The notes under the pieces were generated by a model, which made no database searches, was not told where the DNA came from, and saw nothing but the letters and a program-made list of their open reading frames with translations. A DNA stretch of 33,269 bases from Candidatus Kerfeldbacteria bacterium (lineage in GTDB: Bacteria > Patescibacteriota > Patescibacteriia > SBBC01 > JACPUP01): contig JACPUP010000050.1 in assembly GCA_016192205.1 (NCBI GenBank), positions 1 through 33,269 on the forward strand, written 5' to 3'. Both the position numbers and the translations under genes were made by a program. This document shows positions 6,796 through 14,011 of this stretch, piece after piece. Position 1 is the first letter of the stretch. The number at the start of each line of letters is the position of its first letter.

Positions 6796-8396
6796 GACCC
6801 TTCGACCCGGCGGCGTTCCGGCCGCAGCAGCCGCTTCAACCAGTTCCGCACCATGGTCGCTTCGTCTGGGGCAAACAAGAGGATGAGGCCTACGTACACG
6901 ATGATCCCGAGTATGCCGGCTACGCCCGCCTGGAGGAAGAGACCGATGCGCGTCGCCTGGTCCACACCGGCCACGAGGACACGCAACATGAGCCACACCA
7001 CGGCCGCCAGGCCAGCCGAGGCAAAGAGCACTCGGCTGGTCGAGCGCAACACATAGGCGTCATCAAGGTCGCCGACCCGGATGCGCAGGATTGCGTAGAG
7101 CAAGCTCATCTGTAAGAGGTTCGCGATGGAAAATGCAAAGGCAATGCCGAGCACGCCCCACAGGCGGCTGAACACAATCGCCAACGAGATGTTCACGACA
7201 ACGCTCACGACGCTCACCTTGACCGGCGTGAACGTATCCTGGAGCGCATAGAACGACCGCGCCAGCACCGGAATCAGGCTTTGGGCGAACAGCGAGAGCG
7301 CGAAAATGCCCAGCGCCTGGGCGGTGAGGATGGTATCCTCCCAATCGAACTGTCCGAACCCAAAAATGACCCGGACGATGTGCGCGCGCAGCAACAGCAG
7401 CAGCACCGAGATGGGAACGATGAGGAGCAGGATGCGGCGGACACTCCGCGAGAAGTGTTCGGCAAACTTCCGCGTGTCCTTCTCAATGAAGGCTTGGGAG
7501 AAGAGCGGAAACACCGAGATGGCCATAGACACTCCCACGACATTAATGGAAAATGTCTGCAAATCATTGGCGGCGGCCAGCACCGTCACGCTCCCGACCG
7601 CAAGCGTCGACGCAATGATGACACTGACGGTTTGTTCCACCTGCGACACGGCCAGTCCAAGCGTCCGTGGTGCCATGAGCTTCAGAATCTTCCGCACGCC
7701 CGTGTGACCGAAGAGCCCGCGGGGACGGAAGCGAAATCCAGCCCGAATCACCGCTGGGAGCTGGATCAGCAAATGGAGCGCCGCCCCGAGCACGACGCCC
7801 CAGGCCAATCCGGCGATGCCCAACACGGGCTCGAGGACGACGATGCCGAAGATGATTCCCACGTTGTAGAAGAGCGGTGCCAGCGAGTATGCGAGAAACC
7901 TTCGCAGCGCCGTCAGGATGCCGCTCAACACGTTCGAGAACGCGAAGAGGACGGTGGCGAGCAACATGATGCGCGTAAGCCCGACGGTCGCCGACTGTTT
8001 CGCAGCATCGAAGCCGGGGGCGATCAACGGCACCAGCTGCGGCGCGAACGCTGCCGCGACGGCGGCCAATCCCCCAATCGTCAGAACGAGTACCACCATG
8101 AGACCGCTGGCGAGCTGCCACGCGCCTGGTTGTTCATCCCCGTGGTTCCAATACTGGAGGAAGACGGGGATGAATGCAGCCGACAGAGCACCGAGGACGA
8201 GAATATTGAAGATGAGGTCCGGCACCTTGAACGCCGCCAGGTACACGTCCGTCGCGTCGCCGGCCCCAAACCGAGCCAGCAGCACGCTCGTCCGCACCAA
8301 CCCGACGACTTTGGATAAGACAAAACCGACGGCGATGATCAGCGCGCCGGCGGTCACACTCCGCAGTCTCGTCTGATGCAGTGAGGAGTCACCCAC
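6792..8396 (-). CDS. murJ: Lipid II flippase MurJ (MviN family)
   Basis: A 534-residue polytopic membrane protein with about 14 predicted helices, the usual MurJ/MOP-superfamily size. Family signatures include the N-terminal helix leading to SKVVGLVRTSVLLARFGAG and TDVYLAAFKVPDLIFNIL, SAAFIPVF, and the central region with RSFYALQDTFTPVKVSV. MurJ flips lipid II across the membrane for peptidoglycan synthesis, so this cell builds a wall. GTG at 8396 is preferred: an extended -10 ends exactly 6 nt before it, while the longer frame to 8540 adds a Cys-rich stretch unlike MurJ. The expected mRNA is leaderless. It overlaps lepA by 4 nt. Confidence 0.95.
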   Translation of the reverse strand: MGDSSLHQTRLRSVTAGALIIAVGFVLSKVVGLVRTSVLLARFGAGDATDVYLAAFKVPDLIFNILVLGALSAAFIPVFLQYWNHGDEQPGAWQLASGLMVVLVLTIGGLAAVAAAFAPQLVPLIAPGFDAAKQSATVGLTRIMLLATVLFAFSNVLSGILTALRRFLAYSLAPLFYNVGIIFGIVVLEPVLGIAGLAWGVVLGAALHLLIQLPAVIRAGFRFRPRGLFGHTGVRKILKLMAPRTLGLAVSQVEQTVSVIIASTLAVGSVTVLAAANDLQTFSINVVGVSMAISVFPLFSQAFIEKDTRKFAEHFSRSVRRILLLIVPISVLLLLLRAHIVRVIFGFGQFDWEDTILTAQALGIFALSLFAQSLIPVLARSFYALQDTFTPVKVSVVSVVVNISLAIVFSRLWGVLGIAFAFSIANLLQMSLLYAILRIRVGDLDDAYVLRSTSRVLFASAGLAAVVWLMLRVLVAGVDQATRIGLFLQAGVAGILGIIVYVGLILLFAPDEATMVRNWLKRLLRPERRRVEGS

Positions 8397-8402
8397 GGAC
8401 GG

Positions 8403-8431
8403 ATAGTAGCAAACGGGGATGATGGCGACAA
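8403..8431 (-). promoter_or_regulatory. Promoter of murJ-lepA, leaderless
   Basis: TTGTCG (8426-8431), a 17-nt spacer ending in TGC, then TACTAT (8403-8408). Six nucleotides (8397-8402) separate it from GTG at 8396, so transcription should begin at or next to the start codon. The rest of the 194-nt gap (8397-8590) shows no gene and no strong terminator. Confidence 0.65.
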
Positions 8432-8590
8432 GCACTCGACCCCCCACGTGCTGCCGACGGACAACGCCCGTCAGGACGACGCAAGCGGAGCACGGAACGA
8501 ATGAACTGTCGGCGCCGGTCGCCCGAAAAACCAATCGCAAACCCCCTCGGTGGAGCTGTGAGGGCGAGGGTCATGGACTGGGTCACCGCG

Positions 8591-9205
8591 TCAGCCAGAC
8601 TGTTCGCCGACCGAGTTCGCGAGCGTCCGCCAACGCGACCCGCGCCGCTCGCCCCACACGTACACCGCGTACGCAAGCAGCGCGCCCCCGAGCAGATCAG
8701 CCGAGTAATGGGTCTTGGCGAGCAACGTGCCAACGCCGAATGCCAACGTCGCCGCGACAAACCACACGCGGAAACGAGCCGTTGGGAGCCACAACGTCAA
8801 AAGCACCATCAGTCCGAAATGGCCGCCGGGAAAAAACGCGTGCGCAGCATAGGGGTAGAGCGTGAAGCGATCGACCGGCAGGGCAGCTCCCAGTGGCGCG
8901 CCGATCGGTACGAGCAGCAAGAACGAGCCACGCAGAGCGTAATACAGGCCGATGAGCGCCAGGAACTTCGGCAGCTCGTGCCAGCGGCGGCGCAGCAACA
9001 CCGTGGCGAAGACGAGGATGAAGGCGAAGAACGCCAGTTCTCCCCACACGCCGAAATGAACCAACGGCAACCGGTCGACCAGCACATCGGGGACGCGCGG
9101 GAACACGCCGGCGGTGCGTTCGGCAATGGCCAGAGCGGCCATGTGCCATCCGACCCCAACGACCAGGAGGCCCGCTGGTGCTACGAGTGCACGGACGTTA
9201 ACCAC
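8591..9205 (-). CDS. PAP2-like membrane phosphatase
   Basis: A 204-residue polytopic membrane protein with about six hydrophobic segments. It carries a PAP2/phosphatidic-acid-phosphatase type active site in its second half: FFPGGHFGLMVLL (equivalent to the SGH motif, with Gly in place of Ser) and AKTHYSADLLGG (the distal His/Asp motif). Spacing resembles the sphingomyelin-synthase/PAP2_C branch. Such enzymes dephosphorylate lipid phosphates, for example undecaprenyl pyrophosphate. GTG at 9205 is selected because it sits at the end of the upstream gene (8-nt overlap); earlier frame positions lie inside that gene. Substrate is unknown. Confidence 0.75.
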   Translation of the reverse strand: MVNVRALVAPAGLLVVGVGWHMAALAIAERTAGVFPRVPDVLVDRLPLVHFGVWGELAFFAFILVFATVLLRRRWHELPKFLALIGLYYALRGSFLLLVPIGAPLGAALPVDRFTLYPYAAHAFFPGGHFGLMVLLTLWLPTARFRVWFVAATLAFGVGTLLAKTHYSADLLGGALLAYAVYVWGERRGSRWRTLANSVGEQSG

Positions 9206-9632
9206 TGTAGGTGCGGTCGACGAAAAATCGACAGTCGAACCATTGCTCACGATTCGCAAAAACTTCGTCGACATCTTGGTGCCGTAAATGGAAAATCGCC
9301 TTGGATTCCGTCCATTCCTCAAGCGTCAGATACTCGTTGGCCGTGTTGCCAAGCGTGCCAACCATGACACTGTCGTTCACGGGTTGCGGACGAATGTCGA
9401 CCCCACGGAGCGTGACCGTACGGGTCTCCGCATCGACAACGTAGTAGCGTCCCCCGCCCACGCGCACTTCGATCGCCTCCGGCGTTACGGAAATTGCATG
9501 AACAGTTTGCGGGCGGCAATCAGGGCTCAACGCCGTCTCGCGGTCGGACGCGATCCGTCGAACGACCACAACCACCAACCCCGTAATGCCGGCGAAGAGC
9601 ACCAGGACGAGAACGAAGAAAAAGCGCCGCAT
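9198..9632 (-). CDS. Membrane-anchored protein of unknown function
   Basis: A 144-residue protein. Two Arg and a 23-residue hydrophobic helix (FFFVLVLVLFAGITGLVVVVV) form an uncleaved anchor or signal. A compact beta-rich extracytoplasmic domain follows (EVRVGGGRYYVVDAETRTVTL), with two cysteines (one at SPDCRP, one at FDCRFF) that could form a disulfide. I recognise no family. It overlaps the PAP2-like gene by 8 nt, implying co-expression. ATG at 9632 has no good Shine-Dalgarno, but a 35-codon ORF ends 1 nt before it, so reinitiation is possible. Confidence 0.7.
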   Translation of the reverse strand: MRRFFFVLVLVLFAGITGLVVVVVRRIASDRETALSPDCRPQTVHAISVTPEAIEVRVGGGRYYVVDAETRTVTLRGVDIRPQPVNDSVMVGTLGNTANEYLTLEEWTESKAIFHLRHQDVDEVFANREQWFDCRFFVDRTYSG

Positions 9633-9763
9633 GCTACTCGGCTCCAGCCGGCCTTTTCATGGATTCTGTTCGAGCGGGGATCTCGGCCTGTGACGCTGAT
9701 TCGAGGATGGTGAAGAGTGGCCACGGTGCGAAGACGAGCATAGTGCTATGGATGATTTAATTA

Positions 9764-9772
9764 AGTATACCA
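9764..9772 (-). promoter_or_regulatory. Extended -10 promoter upstream of the anchored protein/PAP2 genes
   Basis: TGG immediately before TATACT (9764-9769), reading leftwards; no convincing -35. Transcription would start near 9757, giving a leader of about 125 nt to ATG 9632 that contains the small ORF 9634-9741. The gap 9633-9882 otherwise holds only a weak GGCCG/CGGCC hairpin (9835-9853), possibly the end of the LiaF-like transcript. Confidence 0.5.
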
Positions 9773-9882
9773 CAACATCAGAGGGCAGTCGTCCAGCCGT
9801 CTGACGGAAACGTGCGGCGCAGAGCAGCATGGGAGGCCGCCCCAGGGACGGCCACCCTACCGTCAAACACGTCGCGTGAGGA

Positions 9883-10557
9883 TCAGCTCTTCACCTCGAC
9901 CTCGCCCAAAAGCGACGTCCCCCGGATGCGGAGAGACTGCGTTGCTTGGGGATGCGGCTGCGTCCGGTCCTCCCAGCCGCCTCCGATGGCCGTTCCTTCG
10001 ACGGTCACGCGGACGTCGGTCCCGACGATGACCTCAATGCCACCCATGGCAGTGAACAGATTGAGCGTGGCCCCGTTGGCATAGGTGGTGCCACGCAGAT
10101 CGAGCCTGACGCCACCGAGGATGGCGGTCACGTTACCGCCCTGAAAGCCGACGGCCGAAATCCGCCGCTCGCTCCCGCGAAAAATAACGAACGCGCGGAA
10201 CGCACCACCCGCGAATTCCCCCGCGTGAAAGTGCGGCGCGCGGACGAGCAGCCAAGCACCAATGAGGATGATGCTGCTGGGCCATAGGACGGCGTAGAAC
10301 TGTCCGCCGACCAGGTCGAGCGTGCGCACGAGCAGGCCAAAGCCAATCAGGATCGTCACCAGCGGCCCGGCCACCGAGCGCGGCGTCAAGTACCAGCTGA
10401 ACAGTCCGGCGACGATGATGAGTGCCGGCCACCACCGGCTGAACGAATTCCAAAACGCCAGGAGGCCAATGGCGTCGAGGAGCGCGCCCAGCCCCACCAG
10501 AATGATGAGGGCGCCGAACGGACTCAACGGTGAACGCGATCGCCCATCCCTGGACAA
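9883..10557 (-). CDS. LiaF/LiaI-like membrane protein
   Basis: A 224-residue protein. Four hydrophobic segments in residues 13-110 have the alternating pattern of LiaI/LiaF_TM proteins (GALIILVGLGALL, WWPALIIVAGL, LVTILIGFGLLV, LWPSSIILIGAWLLV). A beta-helical LiaF C-terminal domain covers about 125-224 (VTAILGGVRLDLRG, ATLNLFTAMGGIEVIVG). In Firmicutes LiaF restrains the LiaRS envelope-stress kinase; here no kinase is adjacent, so the role is inferred only as envelope-related. The start is TTG at 10557, supported by AAGGAGG eight bases upstream inside the end of the DUF4342 miniprotein gene. Confidence 0.82.
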   Translation of the reverse strand: MSRDGRSRSPLSPFGALIILVGLGALLDAIGLLAFWNSFSRWWPALIIVAGLFSWYLTPRSVAGPLVTILIGFGLLVRTLDLVGGQFYAVLWPSSIILIGAWLLVRAPHFHAGEFAGGAFRAFVIFRGSERRISAVGFQGGNVTAILGGVRLDLRGTTYANGATLNLFTAMGGIEVIVGTDVRVTVEGTAIGGGWEDRTQPHPQATQSLRIRGTSLLGEVEVKS

Positions 10558-10560
10558 GGG

Positions 10561-10680
10561 TTAGTCCTCCTTGATGATGATGCGCCGGCTGTTCCCCTCC
10601 CGAACCAACGCCTTGACCTTTTCGACCGGGTCCTGACCGCTCACCGTGAACGCTTCGGTGTGCTGCCGTCCAGTGGGCAT
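10561..10680 (-). CDS. DUF4342-like miniprotein (39 residues)
   Basis: A short frame of 39 codons. The string EAFTVSGQDPVEKVKALVRE followed by GNSRRIIIKED resembles the conserved N-terminal part of DUF4342 proteins, which normally continue with a membrane region. Here it stops (TAA at 10561-10563) right after the IIIKED strand. A strong Shine-Dalgarno AAGGAG (10686-10691) sits 5 nt before ATG 10680, and a promoter lies just upstream. Its last codons hold the Shine-Dalgarno for the LiaF-like gene, which starts 3 nt after its stop. Function unknown; it may act with the adjacent LiaF-like protein. Confidence 0.75.
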   Translation of the reverse strand: MPTGRQHTEAFTVSGQDPVEKVKALVREGNSRRIIIKED

Positions 10681-10698
10681 AGGTGCTCCTTAAACTCT

Positions 10699-10726
10699 AC
10701 TCTACCGCAGATGCAGGTATCGTCAA
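10699..10726 (-). promoter_or_regulatory. Promoter of the DUF4342/LiaF-like genes
   Basis: TTGACG (10721-10726), a 16-nt spacer, then TAGAGT (10699-10704), reading leftwards. A second TAGAGT overlaps at 10694-10699. Transcription would start near 10692, just before the AAGGAG ribosome binding site. The -35 overlaps the stop of the metallopeptidase gene. Confidence 0.5.
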
Positions 10727-11106
10727 CGGGCGCGCCGTTGTCGCTCCCAGGCGCGTACATGCTGTTCCCCCATCCCAAGGTGGTGACCGACCTCGTGGAG
10801 GACCGTCGCGTGCACAATCGCGCGAATCTCCGCTGGACTGCCGCGGCCCAGCTCCTCAATGACGCCCTGGAAAATGGTAATTTTATCGGGCAGCACCGCC
10901 GAGTAATGCACTCCCCGCTGGGTCAATGGCACACCTTCATACAGGCCGAGCAGGACCGACCCGCGTCGGATCCGTCGGACGCCTGGTCCAGCTCGCCGCA
11001 CGTGGTCCTCCACGACGAACACGACGTTGCTCATCCGTTCTCGGATCGACTCCGGAATCGTGAGCAAGGCCTCACGAATGTAGCGTTCAAACAGTCGTCG
11101 CTCCAC
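10723..11106 (-). CDS. Metallopeptidase family protein (Zincin_1)
   Basis: A 127-residue minimal zinc protease-like protein. The C-terminal HEVGH motif (104-108, TVLHEVGHHLGMGEQH) gives two zinc-binding His, the catalytic Glu and a further His. The sequence pattern, with PDKITIFQGVIEE in the middle, matches the Zincin_1 (DUF1025) family. There is no signal peptide, so it is cytoplasmic; substrates are unknown. GTG at 11106 is preferred over GTG at 11112 because TATACT ends 6 nt before it, and a start at 11112 would place the codon directly against the -10 box, upstream of the expected transcript start. Confidence 0.85.
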   Translation of the reverse strand: MERRLFERYIREALLTIPESIRERMSNVVFVVEDHVRRAGPGVRRIRRGSVLLGLYEGVPLTQRGVHYSAVLPDKITIFQGVIEELGRGSPAEIRAIVHATVLHEVGHHLGMGEQHVRAWERQRRAR

Positions 11107-11112
11107 GGGCAC

Positions 11113-11121
11113 AGTATACCA
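11113..11121 (-). promoter_or_regulatory. Extended -10 promoter of the metallopeptidase gene, leaderless
   Basis: TGG followed by TATACT (11113-11118), six nucleotides before GTG 11106. No -35 consensus is visible, as expected for an extended -10. It is divergent from the plus-strand promoter at 11129-11156. Confidence 0.65.
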
Positions 11122-11128
11122 TTCGTCC

Positions 11129-11156
11129 TTGACAGCGAGGAGGAGCAGCGTAGGCT
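11129..11156 (+). promoter_or_regulatory. Promoter of the plus-strand hypothetical gene
   Basis: Consensus TTGACA (11129-11134), a 16-nt spacer and a weaker TAGGCT (11151-11156). A start near 11163 leaves a leader of about 33 nt that contains AGGAGG (11184-11189), six bases before ATG 11196. Confidence 0.6.
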
Positions 11157-11195
11157 TGATTCGATCACCGCCAATCGGGAGGGAGGAGGATGGTG

Positions 11196-11621
11196 ATGTA
11201 TCGGACGATCCTCGTCATCGGAATGTTCGCGGCAGTCGCCTACCGGCTCTGCCGATCGAGGCAGCCAAGCCCAACCGCTCCAGCCCAGCGGACCGAACTC
11301 TGGTCGTCTGACGGAATGCGCCTTATCGCCGCCTGCGCTGATGGGACGGTGCTGGACGCGCGCGGGGCCGAGCTCGGAATCATTCGATTGCCCCAAGCCG
11401 AACGGAACCAACGAATTCTCGGCCGTGTCAGCGAGGATCGCATCCAGCACCTTCGACGAAACGCACTCGCAGCGTACATTCGAGGCCACTGCATTGTCTC
11501 GTCAGACGAGCGGCTCATCCTGTTCCGCTTCCGCGGAGATTCCCGCGTCGCGGGTGCCATGGCTCTGATCCTCCTGGCGACGTTCGAGGAGGCACTCGCG
11601 CTCTGTGTGCCGAACGACTAA
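11196..11621 (+). CDS. Membrane-anchored hypothetical protein
   Basis: A 141-residue protein with an N-terminal membrane helix (TILVIGMFAAVAY). A soluble domain follows, with short strands (MRLIAACADGTVLDARG, ILFRFRGD) and a hydrophobic C-terminal helix (MALILLATFEEALALCV). I do not recognise a family. ATG 11196 is favoured because AGGAGG ends exactly 6 nt before it; ATG 11190 abuts that ribosome site but could use an earlier GGGAGG. It has its own TTGACA promoter and a hairpin terminator 2 nt after its stop, so it is a single-gene unit. It is one of the few plus-strand protein genes in the window. Confidence 0.68.
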   Translation: MYRTILVIGMFAAVAYRLCRSRQPSPTAPAQRTELWSSDGMRLIAACADGTVLDARGAELGIIRLPQAERNQRILGRVSEDRIQHLRRNALAAYIRGHCIVSSDERLILFRFRGDSRVAGAMALILLATFEEALALCVPND

Positions 11622-11623
11622 AA

Positions 11624-11647
11624 GACTCCGGACCGCTCGCCGGAGTC
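11624..11647. terminator. Bidirectional terminator hairpin
   Basis: GACTCCGG (11624-11631), an 8-nt loop, then CCGGAGTC (11640-11647): a perfect 8-bp stem. On the minus strand the stem is followed by TTTTAG, a short U-tract suited to ending the exopolysaccharide operon. On the plus strand a T/C-rich tract (TCGTTCCTCTT) follows. The 189-nt stretch to 11836 holds no convincing gene. Confidence 0.6.
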
Positions 11648-11836
11648 TCGTTCCTCTTCGAAGACCCTGAACGGCTAGCGCCCGGTCTTCCATTGGCCCG
11701 CGACCGGCGTCACGGTTTCCGGGGGCGTTCGGGCCTCGCTGCAGGCTCGGTCGCTTTGGGCAACGAACTCCGGACCGCAGTGGTCTCCTCCGTTGGCGTG
11801 GTTGGCTGTTCCAGACGCGTGGCCAATGAATGGTGG

Positions 11837-14011
11837 CTATCGTTTGAAGAGTAACGCAAAGCGCTGGTCCGAGTCGACCACGGACGAAAACGAGACGACC
11901 CTTTCTTGGCTGGTCACCGGAACCGTAGCGAACCGCAGGTCCTGCCCGGACCAGGCCTGGACCTCAAACGGCAACGGTGCGGCCCCCGGCTGTTTCGCAA
12001 TGGTCAGCCGGTACTGGTCGCCGCTCGACTGACGGTCAATCCGCGCGCCGGACCGATAGCGGAACGTAACGGTTTGCACTTCACCCGGCTGGAGTTCGAT
12101 CCAGTTGCCGAAGGCGACGCGGCCAAATTCCTCGGTCTTCCGCGTGCCCGACAACTCATCCAGGACCGGCTGCTTCTCAATTTGAAGCAGATCCGCATCG
12201 AGTTCCGCATCATCCGGCGGTGGGAACAATGCGGTTGAGGGTAAGCGGTCAAACCCGCGCGACTCAAGGAGAACGCTCCCCGCTGGTAAATAGATTTTGA
12301 CGTACCCACGGTACCGTACGCCCGTCCAGCGATCACCAGGCGTCCCGGCGTGGCGAATGGTAAGCTGGAGGGTATTCTCCATGGTCTCGTCGACGATTTT
12401 CACATCGAGCGTCGCAGAACGTTCGAGCGCTCGACTGGTCTTCCCGCCGCCGAGGTTGGCTTCGACCACGGCCAAGAAATCTCCATCATCCGAGGGTAAC
12501 GCGCCGGTCCAGCCCAGCGTATGGAGGCTCGAGCGCTGTGCATCGTCGCGGAGCCAGAGCATGAGATCTTTCGTGCGGAAGCTCTCCTCGAGGGCGCTCA
12601 AGACCGCCACGAGATCGTCCGGCTCGACGCTCCCAAGGCGCTCGAGGACAGCGGGGATGAGGTCGATGACGAACTGCTTCGGTTGATTCGTGTGGATGTC
12701 ATAGGCGAGCTCCACCTGGTCCTGGGTCGTACGGACGAAGTTTTCTTCCGTCAGGACGACGCCGTACGCCGGCATCGGCAACGGGCCGGTTGCGGCCAAC
12801 ACCCGCTCAACCACTCGCGGTGTGAGTGCAACGAGCCCGTCAATGGCAAATCCCCTTGCTTGCTCATAAAACCACGTCACCTTCTCGGCCGAGGTGGGAA
12901 AGTGAGCGAACCAGTTGGCATCGTGGAGCGTCCAGATCGGGGCCACGGTACTCACTGGCTGCGGCGGCACGAGGTGTTTCGGAAAGTAATCGTTCACGGC
13001 AAAGGGCCCGCGACCAGGCGCGTCGAGGATTTTGAACCCGCCCTGGTCAAAGCGCACGAGCGCCAGGGAGCCCAAGAAACCTCCGCCGGGCCGAAGTTCC
13101 GTATCGTTTTCAAAAACGAACAGCAATTCCCGCGGCCGATCGCTGCCGAACAGGTGTTCGAGCAGCGGAATCATGACGGCGCTCCGTCCGAGCTGCGCGT
13201 GGACCATGGCGAGGTTATCCTGCAAGGCCGAGAAGGCGGCCCGATACTTCCGGGGCAGGTGATGCGGATTCACGTCGTCCAATTCCAGGAGGGCCTGCGC
13301 GACGAGATGGAGACTGGCCGCAACATCCGCCGAGCGCGAGAGAAAGGTTTTGGCAATCGGAAAACGCTCTCCGGGTTGGGTTGGTGTTTCGAGCAGTGCG
13401 ACCAGCGTCCGGGCAAACGTTTCACCGGCCGACGAGAGCTGGTGGCCCGCGGTGAGCAACCGCTGTCCATCCTGGACTTTCCCCCGCGTGAAGGGAGAAA
13501 CGTTGAGGAGCGTTTTAACCGCGCCTTGGGAGCCATCGAAAACGTGCTGGGCTTCGGCAAATTGTGCTTCCGCCTGAGCAAACCTGTCAGCCGCGTCGGC
13601 AAAACGATACTCCTGCAAGGCTCCGCCCGCTTCGGTAAACGTTGAGAGCGCGGCGGACGACGACCGCACGAGTTCATCCTCCCACGCGAGCAACGGTCGA
13701 ATGCCGCCGAACACGAGGACGGGGACGAGGAACAGTGCTGCCAGCGCCGCGAATGGGCTGATGCGTTTGAGGACCAGACGCGGCGGCAGCGACGGGGCGG
13801 ATGGACGCTTGGGTGGTGGTGGCAGCGGCGACTGCCGCGGTCGTGGTGCTGGTGCCGACCGACGCCGGAACCACAGCCAGGCTCGTTGCGTCCGGCGCGA
13901 CCTGGCCGCCCGGGCGTTGCGCTCGCCAGCCAGGCGACGCAAATCAACGACGTTCGTCAGCGGAACGTCATGGTGTTGCGCCCGGTTGTCCGCTCCCTTA
14001 GCGTGTTCCAT
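11837..14011 (-). CDS. DUF4012 domain-containing membrane protein
   Basis: A 724-residue protein. A cytoplasmic Arg/Pro-rich head (1-84) precedes one membrane helix at about 85-107 (FAALAALFLVPVLVFGGI) and a helical region at about 115-280. The DUF4012 core has its hallmark LLFVFENDTELRPGGGF at 296-312, where the family has a 'Q/E-N-x-x-E-x-R-P-x-G-G-F' pattern. A large beta-rich extracellular part follows. DUF4012 proteins are widespread beside polysaccharide genes in Actinobacteria and candidate phyla; no reaction is established. Here it ends an exopolysaccharide operon. ATG 14011 lies within the end of the glycosyltransferase gene (14-nt overlap), with GGAGG six bases upstream. A role in polymer attachment or surface display is inference. 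Confidence 0.9.
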   Translation of the reverse strand: MEHAKGADNRAQHHDVPLTNVVDLRRLAGERNARAARSRRTQRAWLWFRRRSAPAPRPRQSPLPPPPKRPSAPSLPPRLVLKRISPFAALAALFLVPVLVFGGIRPLLAWEDELVRSSSAALSTFTEAGGALQEYRFADAADRFAQAEAQFAEAQHVFDGSQGAVKTLLNVSPFTRGKVQDGQRLLTAGHQLSSAGETFARTLVALLETPTQPGERFPIAKTFLSRSADVAASLHLVAQALLELDDVNPHHLPRKYRAAFSALQDNLAMVHAQLGRSAVMIPLLEHLFGSDRPRELLFVFENDTELRPGGGFLGSLALVRFDQGGFKILDAPGRGPFAVNDYFPKHLVPPQPVSTVAPIWTLHDANWFAHFPTSAEKVTWFYEQARGFAIDGLVALTPRVVERVLAATGPLPMPAYGVVLTEENFVRTTQDQVELAYDIHTNQPKQFVIDLIPAVLERLGSVEPDDLVAVLSALEESFRTKDLMLWLRDDAQRSSLHTLGWTGALPSDDGDFLAVVEANLGGGKTSRALERSATLDVKIVDETMENTLQLTIRHAGTPGDRWTGVRYRGYVKIYLPAGSVLLESRGFDRLPSTALFPPPDDAELDADLLQIEKQPVLDELSGTRKTEEFGRVAFGNWIELQPGEVQTVTFRYRSGARIDRQSSGDQYRLTIAKQPGAAPLPFEVQAWSGQDLRFATVPVTSQERVVSFSSVVDSDQRFALLFKR

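Noticed and set aside
8397..8590. Possible small gene between murJ and the PAP2-like gene
   Set aside because: No frame with a ribosome site or protein-like composition; only the murJ promoter is supported.
9657..9866. Minus-strand open frame of 69 codons between the LiaF-like and anchored-protein genes
   Set aside because: Composition looks non-coding, it spans a promoter and a hairpin, and no ribosome site is visible.
11031..11489. Minus-strand frame opposite the plus-strand hypothetical gene
   Set aside because: The plus-strand frame has a TTGACA promoter, AGGAGG at ideal spacing and a terminator; the minus-strand frame has none and overlaps the metallopeptidase promoter.
11710..11826. 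38-codon minus-strand frame from TTG downstream of the DUF4012 gene
   Set aside because: Composition is plausible (Pro/Thr/Glu-rich), but there is no ribosome site and only a TTG start; evidence is too thin.
12521..13645. Long plus-strand frame of 374 codons opposite the DUF4012 gene
   Set aside because: It is a GC-rich shadow frame; the minus-strand protein has a recognised domain, overlap with the operon and a Shine-Dalgarno.
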